Shown here piece by piece: positions 1-6,134 of a DNA stretch of 8,611 nucleotides. The stretch covers positions 1-8,611 of the forward strand of contig JAUXUE010000043.1 of NCBI GenBank assembly GCA_030681075.1, read 5' to 3'. The stretch comes from Candidatus Amesbacteria bacterium (GTDB lineage: Bacteria > Patescibacteriota > Microgenomatia > CAZETR01 > Amesbacteraceae). The notes below the pieces were generated by a model. The model was not told the origin of the DNA and made no database searches. It saw only the letters and a list, made by a program, of their open reading frames with translations. The translations under genes and the position numbers were made by a program. Within the stretch, counting starts at the first letter, position 1; each line of letters opens with the position of its first letter.

Positions 1-1630
1 GTTCTGGTGTCGAACCAATGCCCCCATTGTATATGTCAATATCAATTTGTTGAATTCCGCAAGTTGATGTAAATCCAAAAGTTGAACCGTTCTTGGTTTG
101 ATCAAAAGATTCTTTGTTTTGGCTACAACCAGGAACTGTGCCTCCAGTTGGAATGTCAAAAGCAGCCACTAATTGATCAATTGTTTGTCCCTTTCCACAA
201 CTGAATCTATTAATTTCATATTTAAATCCTTTACTTTTTAAATATTCAAGTAATTTGTTTATGTCTGTGAATGAATTTCCATTCCAGTTTACAGTTGTTC
301 CCGCAATAGGCATATCACCAGTATAAATAGAATCACAAGTCTTAGAATAAGCACCAGCGGAAGTTCGACAACCCCAAGTTTCCAATTTTCCGTAAAAAGC
401 TAGATTTGCTGAGTTACAAGTAAATGATCCGGGGTTTGTTGGTTTAACTGATTCGACTGCATTCTCTAAACAATAATATGAACTTAAGTTATCATATCCT
501 CGACATTGAGTTGTACAAGTCCCAGTTGTTTTCCATAAAGATTTAGGAACACCTGAAAATATTTTGTTTGTAGTCCCAGAAACCGGCTGATTATAGACAA
601 TTTTTCCATTGACAATTTTTCCTACTGGAGTGACAGTGATCGCTGGAGTATTTGGCATACCTTTTATTTTTTCCTCCCAACACTTTACTGTTCCATCTGG
701 ACATGTAATATTTGCTTGTGCAGTATAAATGTTAGTTACTTCAAGGGTTCCAGTCTTTGGATCAAATTCAATTTGGCCGACTTCCTGAGTGTTTGGAGTA
801 GACGGATCGTAGTCTTTGGCTACATCAGTATATTCAGTTCGTATGGGTTTATAATTTTGATTTAAATATTTTGATTCATTCCTCGCTTCCCACCATCCTT
901 TGTCCCATTGAACTCGAGTTGTGCAGATTTGATCATAGTTACAGGCATTGTCGAAACTTTGCCCTGATACAGTATTTGTAAGAGCAAGTCCGTCGATTCC
1001 AGTACTATTACTAGTTGTAACACCTGTAGTTGCAGATCCTGAATTATTGGTATTGTTAGAAACAGGTACAACTTTGATTTCGTTTATCTGACCCCCGGTT
1101 AAGATCTGATTTAAAGAATCAATCCCCGCTTGAGATTTGACATTATCGTTAATCGTTCTTTGGACTTCAAAGACTTTGCCTCTGTCAACAGAAGCTTGAA
1201 GTATGGCTTCAATTCTATTTGATTCACTATTGGGCTTATCTTCATGTTGAATTGTTTGAGGAGCTTCAGCTGCTTGGTTTCCAGCTGCCCAATTTTTATC
1301 TATTTCAGTCTGAGATAACTTATTTCCATTGGCATCAGTACTGCATGTTTCCCAAGTACAAATATTTGGCCCTGCTTTTGAGTTAATTCTTTGATTTTGT
1401 TTTACTAAAATCAAACTTGTCACCAATCCAGATACTAGAATTACTGCTGAGAAAAGACCAAGCATAATTTTCATTTGCTTGGACATTGGGGACTTACTTG
1501 GACCTGGACCAGGAGCTGGTAACAAAATTGGATTGTCCGGTGCGACTACTGGCTCGGGAACAGAAGCAGACCCGGGAATTACTACCGGAGCTGTGCCTTC
1601 GGTCGAATAATCTTGATAATTATCATTCAT
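1..1630 (-). CDS. Cysteine-rich membrane-anchored surface protein, C-terminus cut off by window edge
   Basis: One open frame runs from an ATG at 1630 to the left edge: 543 codons plus one base, with no stop. I do not recognise the family. Residues 1-50 are Pro/Val/Ala-rich with no basic cluster. MSKQMK at about 49-54 precedes one hydrophobic helix (about 55-76), and the rest is polar. This suggests a short cytoplasmic or linker segment, one membrane anchor and a large exported domain. From residue 91 onward I count 15 cysteines (first pairs C91/C96 and C230/C236) and none before, which suggests disulfides outside the membrane. A Thr/Ser/Asn/Gly-rich stretch at about 190-225 looks like a linker, followed by a Trp-rich patch at about 242-247. 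The ATG overlaps the end of the upstream FN3 gene by 8 bases (ATGAATGA), so translation is probably coupled; no Shine-Dalgarno site is visible. As last gene of the pilN-pilO block it may be a pilus-associated or adhesive protein, but that is inference from position only. Confidence 0.85.
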   Translation of the reverse strand, partial: MNDNYQDYSTEGTAPVVIPGSASVPEPVVAPDNPILLPAPGPGPSKSPMSKQMKIMLGLFSAVILVSGLVTSLILVKQNQRINSKAGPNICTWETCSTDANGNKLSQTEIDKNWAAGNQAAEAPQTIQHEDKPNSESNRIEAILQASVDRGKVFEVQRTINDNVKSQAGIDSLNQILTGGQINEIKVVPVSNNTNNSGSATTGVTTSNSTGIDGLALTNTVSGQSFDNACNYDQICTTRVQWDKGWWEARNESKYLNQNYKPIRTEYTDVAKDYDPSTPNTQEVGQIEFDPKTGTLEVTNIYTAQANITCPDGTVKCWEEKIKGMPNTPAITVTPVGKIVNGKIVYNQPVSGTTNKIFSGVPKSLWKTTGTCTTQCRGYDNLSSYYCLENAVESVKPTNPGSFTCNSANLAFYGKLETWGCRTSAGAYSKTCDSIYTGDMPIAGTTVNWNGNSFTDINKLLEYLKSKGFKYEINRFSCGKGQTIDQLVAAFDIPTGGTVPGCSQNKESFDQTKNGSTFGFTSTCGIQQIDIDIYNGGIGSTPE

Positions 1631-2846
1631 AATTTTTAAATCCAAAAACACCCGATGTAATAAGAATAGCACCGAGGGAGAGAAGTAACAGACTGAATTC
1701 AAAGTTGCCGGATTTTGGTTGATCATTTGTGACAGGCAAGGCTACACGGGCTATGGGGGTCGGAGTGGGTTTTAATTTAGCTGACGGTGTTGCACTAAAT
1801 ACCGGAAGAGTGGTAGTACCAGCGGCTTCAACTGTAAACGTCCGAGTAACTTTTTGGATAACACCGTCGACCAATGTCGAAACCGTAATAGTGTGTTCAC
1901 CGGGCTCAAGACCATCTGGAATCTTGAAGTTATACTGACCTTTTTTGTTGGTTTTGACGGTCGCCTTGATCTGGTTTTCAGAGTTAATTTCAATATTTAT
2001 TTCAGATCCAGCAGGAGCTTCGCCTGATACATTGGGCTTGATAGTATTTAATTTTATTTTTGATGGGGTTGCTGAGACTGATGCGTCTAATGAGTCGTCT
2101 GAAAACTTTGAGATAGGAGTACTTTCTGGTATCGGAGTAGGAGCTAGAGTTTGCCCTAAAGTTATTTGTGCCAAAGGTCTGGCGTTTGATAAGACAACAG
2201 ATTGTGACGAGGTTCCCAGAGGTCCCGCCTGAACGGAAATATCAGCAGTGGCAGATTGTTTGTCATATGAAGCAAAGCTTGTCAGATCCGAAGTTCTGGA
2301 AATTGATAGTGGTACTACCCAGGATCCTGATGTCTTGACGAGTGCTACTTGTGGGACAACGCCCGGAAGCCTGACGTAGACCAATGACCCTTCAGCCGGG
2401 TCTCCACCCGAGGTCATAATCTGACCATAGACGACGTCAGCCGGTGGTGGATTTCTTAGTGTCATACCTGTCGTGACGACAGATTCACTACCCAAAGATT
2501 TTCCTGAGCCAATTTTTATTTTGTAATTAGTGGATGCCTTGAGGCCTCGGATCGAAACAAGGTGGGTAAAATAGCTACCAATACTTCCTCGATCCTGATC
2601 ACGGTCATCAGAAACAACCAGATCACCATATTTGACAAATCCCGAGGTAGCTTTGGCTGTAACCCAAGAGACTGAAAATGCGGTATCTGAAATATTGGTG
2701 ATTTGAATATTAGTGGGTGTTTCATCTATCGATGCAGATGTATTAAAAGAAGTAGTATTACGCATCAGCCACAACCCGGTCACGAGTCCTCCGAGGGTAA
2801 TCATAATTCCAAATAATGTAGGTATGGTTATTTCAGGTCGTTTCAT
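1623..2846 (-). CDS. Surface protein with FN3, carboxypeptidase-regulatory-like and Ig-like domains and LPVTN tail
   Basis: This is a 407-residue exported, probably cell-surface protein. An N-terminal helix (about 8-28) follows MKRPE. Residues about 43-130 look like a fibronectin type III domain (PTNIQITNISDTAFSVSW start, VKYG strand, LKASTNYKIKI near its end). Residues about 138-230 resemble a carboxypeptidase-regulatory/CNA-B-like beta sandwich (VVYGQIMTSGGDPAEGSLVYV). A Pro/Thr/Ser linker leads to an Ig-like domain at about 263-341 (PNVSGEAPAGSEINIEI ... GQYNFKIP ... GEHTITV). A second Thr/Pro linker precedes LPVTN (370-374) and a hydrophobic helix at about 383-403, ending FKNYE. That layout resembles a sortase sorting signal, but Asn replaces the usual Gly and the tail is only weakly basic. 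The start overlaps the previous gene by ATGA, a typical coupling junction. Binding target unknown. Domain calls are from pattern memory; order and topology are more certain than exact families. Confidence 0.85.
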   Translation of the reverse strand: MKRPEITIPTLFGIMITLGGLVTGLWLMRNTTSFNTSASIDETPTNIQITNISDTAFSVSWVTAKATSGFVKYGDLVVSDDRDQDRGSIGSYFTHLVSIRGLKASTNYKIKIGSGKSLGSESVVTTGMTLRNPPPADVVYGQIMTSGGDPAEGSLVYVRLPGVVPQVALVKTSGSWVVPLSISRTSDLTSFASYDKQSATADISVQAGPLGTSSQSVVLSNARPLAQITLGQTLAPTPIPESTPISKFSDDSLDASVSATPSKIKLNTIKPNVSGEAPAGSEINIEINSENQIKATVKTNKKGQYNFKIPDGLEPGEHTITVSTLVDGVIQKVTRTFTVEAAGTTTLPVFSATPSAKLKPTPTPIARVALPVTNDQPKSGNFEFSLLLLSLGAILITSGVFGFKNYE

Positions 2847-3046
2847 GGCAGACGTAACTGTAGGGCAGATAAGACGTTGGTACTAAGTACTGGATTCAAA
2901 ATTCTCAGATGTTTAGCTAAAACCTCGGGAATAACAGGCTTTGTATAAGCATGATATACTTCAAAGCCCACCCATGTCGAGAGGGTAATAAGGGTGAATA
3001 CCAATAAGGTTACTATATCCCGATCAAAAGTCCTGTGTGGTTTCAT
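2843..3046 (-). CDS. Small one-helix membrane protein of the pilN-pilO block
   Basis: A 67-residue protein with a basic, polar start (MKPHRTFDRD), one hydrophobic segment at about 11-33 and a short polar C-terminal part of about 35 residues. Positive charge ahead of the helix predicts N-in, C-out topology. The tail reads KPVIPEVLAKHLRILNPVLS and then TNVLSALQLRLP. No catalytic motif is visible and I do not assign a family. It is much shorter than PilP and has no lipobox, so I do not call it PilP. The gene lies 14 bases after pilO and overlaps the FN3 gene by ATGA, which argues that it is really translated and made together with them. A TATAAA hexamer ends 6 bases before its ATG. It could be an accessory or linker subunit of the pilus complex (inference from context). 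Confidence 0.75.
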   Translation of the reverse strand: MKPHRTFDRDIVTLLVFTLITLSTWVGFEVYHAYTKPVIPEVLAKHLRILNPVLSTNVLSALQLRLP

Positions 3047-3052
3047 ACTATA

Positions 3053-3058
3053 TTTATA
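3053..3058 (-). promoter_or_regulatory. Candidate -10 box before the 67-residue gene
   Basis: TATAAA is followed by six bases (TATAGT) and then the ATG at 3046. A transcript starting about 7 bases past the hexamer would begin at the start codon, giving a leaderless mRNA. It lies in the 14-base gap after pilO. There is no clear -35 box, and the sequence is AT-rich, so chance occurrence is possible. Confidence 0.4.
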
Positions 3059-3060
3059 GC

Positions 3061-3675
3061 TTACGGCGAGTAATTTTCCAAGATGAAATAAGTTTTGCCT
3101 TTGATACTAGCCGCGAGCTGACCTGAATTACTTCGAGTTATCTGGACAGAGCTGATAGACATTAGTCTTCTGCTGTTTTCAATTTTATATAACATATCGT
3201 GGACTTGGGTATAACTACCCTTGATATTTATACTAAATTCAAAGTCTGTGAGTCCTTGGTTTGGTGGTGATTGGCTTGATAAGTTTATATTTCCAAGGAC
3301 GATACTATCGACCATTACCCCCGTCTGTGAGGCACTCTTGACCAGATAATCACTTAGACTTCCAAATTTTGATTGGAGGGGGAGGGCACTATCGATCAAA
3401 TATAATTGAGGTTGAATTTTTTGATAAGATTGAACCATCGATTGGAGATTGGCAATTTTGGTATTAAGCTGGGATTCTATATCACGTTTGGATTGAATAT
3501 CACCAGTCAACCCAGCTATGGTGACAAGTGTCGGACGCAAGGCAAATACCAACAAGACTATTAATAACAGAAGTGACAAAGTAACAAAGAGAGTGGCCCT
3601 CCACATGGGACGTTTCTGAATAATCTGTAAATATTTACGATAATGAGTGAGCGAATTTCTGTAATCTATAGCCAT
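3061..3675 (-). CDS. pilO: PilO-like type IV pilus alignment-complex protein
   Basis: A 204-residue inner-membrane protein with the PilO plan: short cytoplasmic start, one helix at about 27-46, a coiled-coil-like stretch at about 55-90 (DIQSKRDIESQLNTKIANLQ), a SALP turn at 96-99, then an alpha/beta domain to the end. The part GSYTQVHDMLYKIENSRRLM followed by SISSVQITR matches the usual PilO ferredoxin-like fold signature. In known systems PilO pairs with PilN through coiled coils and the C-terminal domain and links the inner-membrane platform to the rest of the machine. The start at 3675 overlaps the end of pilN by 10 bases, supporting both the call and a shared transcript. There is no Shine-Dalgarno site; a TATTAT hexamer ends 6 bases before the ATG. 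The length is close to the family norm. A diverged type II secretion GspM-like role is a less likely alternative. Confidence 0.8.
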   Translation of the reverse strand: MAIDYRNSLTHYRKYLQIIQKRPMWRATLFVTLSLLLLIVLLVFALRPTLVTIAGLTGDIQSKRDIESQLNTKIANLQSMVQSYQKIQPQLYLIDSALPLQSKFGSLSDYLVKSASQTGVMVDSIVLGNINLSSQSPPNQGLTDFEFSINIKGSYTQVHDMLYKIENSRRLMSISSVQITRSNSGQLAASIKGKTYFILENYSP

Positions 3676-4163
3676 ATTTTGATAATAAATTTTAAATTAT
3701 TGTTGGGTTCTGTACTGACACTGGTTAAGGATACCGATTTGTAAATTTTGTCTTTATTTAATTGTTCCATAATCAGTCCCAAGTCTGATTCAGAGGTGAC
3801 TATGCCGGTAAGGGTCAATAAATTGTCTGCATAAGCAAAGTTTGTCATAAAGGAATTGATCTTTTCTAGAATTAAAGCCGTGCTTGATTGATTTTTTATT
3901 TTTTGTTCCGCTTCGATAAGGCGAGTTTGGGTCAAGCGTAATGTTTTTTCGGTATTACTAGATGCTTCAAGGAGGGCTTGTTTGCCGGCTATGGAATCGC
4001 CCAGATCGGACAAATCATGATCCAACTTGAATCTGGAAATGAAAGCTATGATTACTGCTAGCTCGACCAATATAATGATGTAGCGTCCGGTTGTAAGAGA
4101 CCATTTGAGAAATCGGCCCCAAAATGACAACTCAAATTCAGTTTTTGGCAGGAGGTTGAGCAT
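3666..4163 (-). CDS. pilN: PilN-like type IV pilus alignment-complex protein
   Basis: A 165-residue protein starting MLNLLPK, the short cytoplasmic motif (INLLP type) by which PilN docks onto PilM. A transmembrane helix follows at about 27-45. A charged coiled-coil-like segment spans about 47-95 (SRFKLDHDLSDLGDS ... TQTRLIEAEQKIKNQ), and a C-terminal alpha/beta domain covers about 100-165 (LTLTGIVTSESDLGLIMEQL). It is slightly shorter than proteobacterial PilN but complete. It starts 9 bases after the S20 stop and overlaps pilO by 10 bases. No pilM is present directly upstream, where it usually lies; that side is taken by rpsT. PilM may be encoded elsewhere, since the retained MLNLLP end suggests a partner still exists (inference). 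No Shine-Dalgarno site is visible, but a TATAAT box overlaps the S20 stop codon. Confidence 0.8.
   Translation of the reverse strand: MLNLLPKTEFELSFWGRFLKWSLTTGRYIIILVELAVIIAFISRFKLDHDLSDLGDSIAGKQALLEASSNTEKTLRLTQTRLIEAEQKIKNQSSTALILEKINSFMTNFAYADNLLTLTGIVTSESDLGLIMEQLNKDKIYKSVSLTSVSTEPNNNLKFIIKIWL
3682..3687 (-). promoter_or_regulatory. Candidate -10 box before pilO, inside the end of pilN
   Basis: TATTAT lies inside the pilN coding end, followed by six bases (CAAAAT) and the pilO ATG at 3675. The spacing is the same as at the 67-residue gene and murJ. No ribosome binding site accompanies the pilO start. The coding constraint on pilN and local AT-richness weaken the case. Confidence 0.3.
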
Positions 4164-4171
4164 TAATAATA

Positions 4172-4177
4172 ATTATA
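4172..4177 (-). promoter_or_regulatory. Candidate -10 box before pilN, overlapping the rpsT stop codon
   Basis: A perfect TATAAT contains the TAA stop of rpsT. Eight bases (TATTATTA) separate it from the pilN ATG at 4163, so transcription would start at or just before the start codon. This could give the pilus genes their own promoter, separate from the ribosomal protein gene. No good -35 box is visible. Confidence 0.45.
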
Positions 4178-4403
4178 GCAGTTTTGAAAGCCTGGATTTG
4201 AGACGTGATGCTTTGTTGGGATGAATTGTATTTTTCTTGGCAGCGCGATCCAGAAGAGAAAATGCCTTTTTGAGATTGCCTGGCGTCGGCTTCTTGCGTG
4301 TGAGAGTAATAGCACGTTTAAAAACGTCTCTTGTCTTTAGATTTATGGTTCGCTTGCGCTTATCTGCGCGTTGTTTTCGGATAGCCCCTACAGTAATTGG
4401 CAT
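4173..4403 (-). CDS. rpsT: 30S ribosomal protein S20
   Basis: S20 binds 16S rRNA early in small-subunit assembly. The 76-residue protein from the ATG at 4403 has the family pattern: MPITVGAIRKQRADKRKRTI at the N-terminus, a basic helical middle and the C-terminal signature IHPNKASRLKSRLSKLL. It is somewhat shorter than the 87-residue E. coli protein. The frame is also open upstream to an ATG at 4424, which would add MCYYSFI. I reject that start because S20 proteins begin at MP.. and because the extension would cross the shared promoter and reach the murJ start. There is no Shine-Dalgarno site, and the predicted leader is about 3 bases. The gene heads the minus-strand block that continues into pilN after 9 bases with no terminator, so pilus genes may be transcribed in part from the rpsT promoter. 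Confidence 0.95.
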   Translation of the reverse strand: MPITVGAIRKQRADKRKRTINLKTRDVFKRAITLTRKKPTPGNLKKAFSLLDRAAKKNTIHPNKASRLKSRLSKLL

Positions 4404-4409
4404 AATGAA

Positions 4410-4420
4410 GCTATAATAGC
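4410..4420. promoter_or_regulatory. Symmetric divergent -10 element between rpsT and murJ
   Basis: The sequence GCTAT-A-ATAGC is a perfect inverted repeat around one central base. On the plus strand it contains TATAAT (4412-4417), six bases before the murJ ATG at 4424. On the minus strand it contains TATTAT (4418 down to 4413), nine bases before the rpsT ATG at 4403. The two start codons are separated by only 20 bases, so there is no room for separate promoters or leaders. The best -35 matches are weak on both sides (minus strand TGAGCA with an 18-base spacer, three of six consensus bases). Promoters symmetric in their -10 box are known to fire in both directions in bacteria. Confidence 0.6.
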
Positions 4421-4423
4421 ACA

Positions 4424-6076
4424 ATGAGGGAATTTTTGCTCAGGAAACAGTCTAGTATTTTGTCTGCTGCGGTCATCATCATGATCACATATGGACTGTC
4501 ACATATCTTGGGCTTGGTAAAGTCTCGTCTTCTAATTTCGTATTTTTATGGTGGGAGTGCAGCTCTTCTCGATGTCTATTATGCCTCAATGATTATTCCA
4601 GAAACCGTCTTTCAATTGTTGGTCATGGGGGCGTTATCGGCAGCCTTTATTCCGGTATTTAGCAACTTTTTAGCATCTGACAAAAACTCCGCCTGGAAAA
4701 TGGCAGCGACAACATTAAACTTGGTACTGGGAATATTTATCTTATTTTGCTTGGTAATATTTATATTTGCCAAACCCTTGTCGATTCTGGTTGCACCTGG
4801 ATTTAGTCCAGGTCAGATAGCTATTATGGCAAATTTACTAAGAGTAATGCTGGTGGCTCAACTATTTTTCTGTGTCTCCGGATTTTTGACCGGTATGATC
4901 CAATCCCACCAGCGTTTCTTGATTCCAGCTATTGCTCCCTTGGCATATAACATAGGAATAATATTGGGTATAATATTTCTCTCCTCGAGCCTTGGAATAT
5001 ACGCGCCAGCAGTAGGGATGGTATTGGGAGCGGGATTTCATATGTTAGTCCAACTGCCAGCGGCCATATCACTAGGCTTTAAACCCACATTTAATTTTGA
5101 TATAAGGCTTCCTGGAGTCCGTGAAGTCCTAAAATTAATGCCTCCGCGGGCTTTGGCTATGGGGATTGATCAAGTGGAACAATTTGTAGCAGTCATGCTG
5201 TCGTCTCTTTTGGCGGCTGGTTCCCTCTCGCTTTTTAATGTGGCCAGACTTTTGTACGCTGTGCCCACTCTATTGTTTGGTGCCACCATTGGTCAAGCAG
5301 CTTTGCCAACTCTTTCGTTATTGGTCGCGGCCAAGGATTGGGATAATTTTAGAAAAACTCTATTAGACGCTTGTCTTCAGGTAATTTTTTTGGCCCTACC
5401 AGTCTGTGTATTGTTTATAGTCTTGCGCATTCCCATTGTCAGATTGGTGTTTGGTGCCAAGACATTTCCTTGGGAAGCTACTTTGCTTACTGGTAAAACC
5501 TTGGCGATTCTGATGGTCTCAGCTGGATTTTATGCCATTATGCAGCTTATTATCAGAGCTTTTTATGCCCTTCATGATACCAAGACTCCACTGCTTGTGG
5601 GTCTGGGAGCTGCAGTATTTAATACTATATTTGGGATATTAGCAGTAAAAGTTTGGAATTGGGGTATTGCTGGAATCGCACTATCTTTATCCCTTACAGC
5701 AATTATGGAGACAATTATATTAGTCATAATTTTGATAAAAAAAGTGTTTCCCCAGAAAGTTTACCTTGCTGAATCCTCTCTGATTTTAGGAAAAATAGTG
5801 GGAATAAGTGTCGTCATGGGGTTGGGATTGTGGATACCCATGCGCCTGCTTGACCAATTTATATTTGATACAACTCGAACCATAGATTTGTTGATTCTTA
5901 CTTTGATTACATCAATTATAGGTATGGCCTTGTATATCAGTCTATCTTGGATTACCCGTATCCCACAGTTAACTTATGTCAAAGAAATAGCATTTAAGCT
6001 GGGCGATTGGCGAAAATATCTCAAAGCTCCTGCCCAGTCCGAGCCGATTATAATGCCAACCGCAGAACAGAATTAA
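4424..6076 (+). CDS. murJ: MurJ-family lipid II flippase
   Basis: A 550-residue polytopic membrane protein of the MurJ/MviN branch of the MOP transporters, which move lipid II across the membrane for peptidoglycan synthesis. The sequence is hydrophobic throughout, compatible with about 14 helices, and ends in a polar tail from about 525. Family marks include SHILGLVKSR (26-35), LLDVYYASMIIPE (48-60), GALSAAFIPVF (69-79), the loop motif APGF (124-127) and LFNVARLLYAVPTLLFGATI then QAALPTLS (270-298). Aligned from memory to E. coli MurJ, Asp39 (D50 here) and Arg270 (R275) are kept. Arg18, Arg24 and Arg52 appear as H27, K33 and F63, and Glu57 as M68. E. coli MurJ is about 511 residues; the excess is mainly C-terminal. 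The start at 4424 is the first ATG after the divergent promoter, has no Shine-Dalgarno site and would be leaderless. A flippase for another polyprenyl-linked substrate cannot be ruled out. Confidence 0.88.
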   Translation: MREFLLRKQSSILSAAVIIMITYGLSHILGLVKSRLLISYFYGGSAALLDVYYASMIIPETVFQLLVMGALSAAFIPVFSNFLASDKNSAWKMAATTLNLVLGIFILFCLVIFIFAKPLSILVAPGFSPGQIAIMANLLRVMLVAQLFFCVSGFLTGMIQSHQRFLIPAIAPLAYNIGIILGIIFLSSSLGIYAPAVGMVLGAGFHMLVQLPAAISLGFKPTFNFDIRLPGVREVLKLMPPRALAMGIDQVEQFVAVMLSSLLAAGSLSLFNVARLLYAVPTLLFGATIGQAALPTLSLLVAAKDWDNFRKTLLDACLQVIFLALPVCVLFIVLRIPIVRLVFGAKTFPWEATLLTGKTLAILMVSAGFYAIMQLIIRAFYALHDTKTPLLVGLGAAVFNTIFGILAVKVWNWGIAGIALSLSLTAIMETIILVIILIKKVFPQKVYLAESSLILGKIVGISVVMGLGLWIPMRLLDQFIFDTTRTIDLLILTLITSIIGMALYISLSWITRIPQLTYVKEIAFKLGDWRKYLKAPAQSEPIIMPTAEQN

Positions 6077-6096
6077 CTCCCTCTCCCTGCGGGGTA

Positions 6097-6121
6097 TCTC
6101 CCTCTTAATTTAAGAGGGAGA
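6097..6121. repeat. Inner perfect hairpin of the murJ-lepA repeat
   Basis: The arms TCTCCCTCTTAA and TTAAGAGGGAGA are perfect complements separated by a single T; in RNA the AU-rich tip would open to a loop of about five bases over a stem of about ten. No T-run follows on either strand, so it is not a standard intrinsic terminator. It may stabilise mRNA ends or compete with the outer stem that covers the lepA ribosome binding site. Confidence 0.75.
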
Positions 6122-6130
6122 ACGAAAGAG

Positions 6131-6134
6131 GGAG
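6131..6134 (+). promoter_or_regulatory. Shine-Dalgarno site of lepA inside the repeat arm
   Basis: GGAG, within the longer GAGGGAG, ends nine bases before the lepA ATG at 6144. It is the only convincing Shine-Dalgarno site before a start codon in this window. It is part of the right outer arm of the inverted repeat, so pairing with CTCC at 6077-6080 would hide it. Confidence 0.6.

Noticed and set aside
862..1071. Minus-strand 69-codon open frame
   Set aside because: Out of frame with the continuous 543-codon frame that covers the whole region from 1630 to the edge; a shadow.
1623..1625. Recoded TGA (Gly) as in Gracilibacteria/SR1
   Set aside because: The FN3 frame ends naturally at this TGA just after the helix and overlaps the next start, and no conserved protein here needs TGA read through.
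1729..1938. Plus-strand 69-codon open frame
   Set aside because: Antisense shadow of the FN3 protein gene; no family features and no promoter or ribosome binding site.
1772..1993. Minus-strand 73-codon open frame
   Set aside because: Different frame inside the well-supported FN3 protein gene; low-complexity basic shadow.
1945..2232. Plus-strand 95-codon open frame
   Set aside because: Antisense to the FN3 gene, whose domains are clear in the other strand; no support for translation.
2516..2725. Minus-strand 69-codon open frame
   Set aside because: Out-of-frame shadow within the FN3 domain coding region.
4404..4424. Longer S20 start giving MCYYSFI before MPITVGAI
   Set aside because: S20 proteins begin at the MP.. 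methionine, and the extension would run through the divergent -10 element up to the murJ start.
6097..6121. Intrinsic terminator after murJ
   Set aside because: The hairpin is perfect but no T-run follows on either strand, and the stem is AU-rich toward the tip; better described as part of a repeat.
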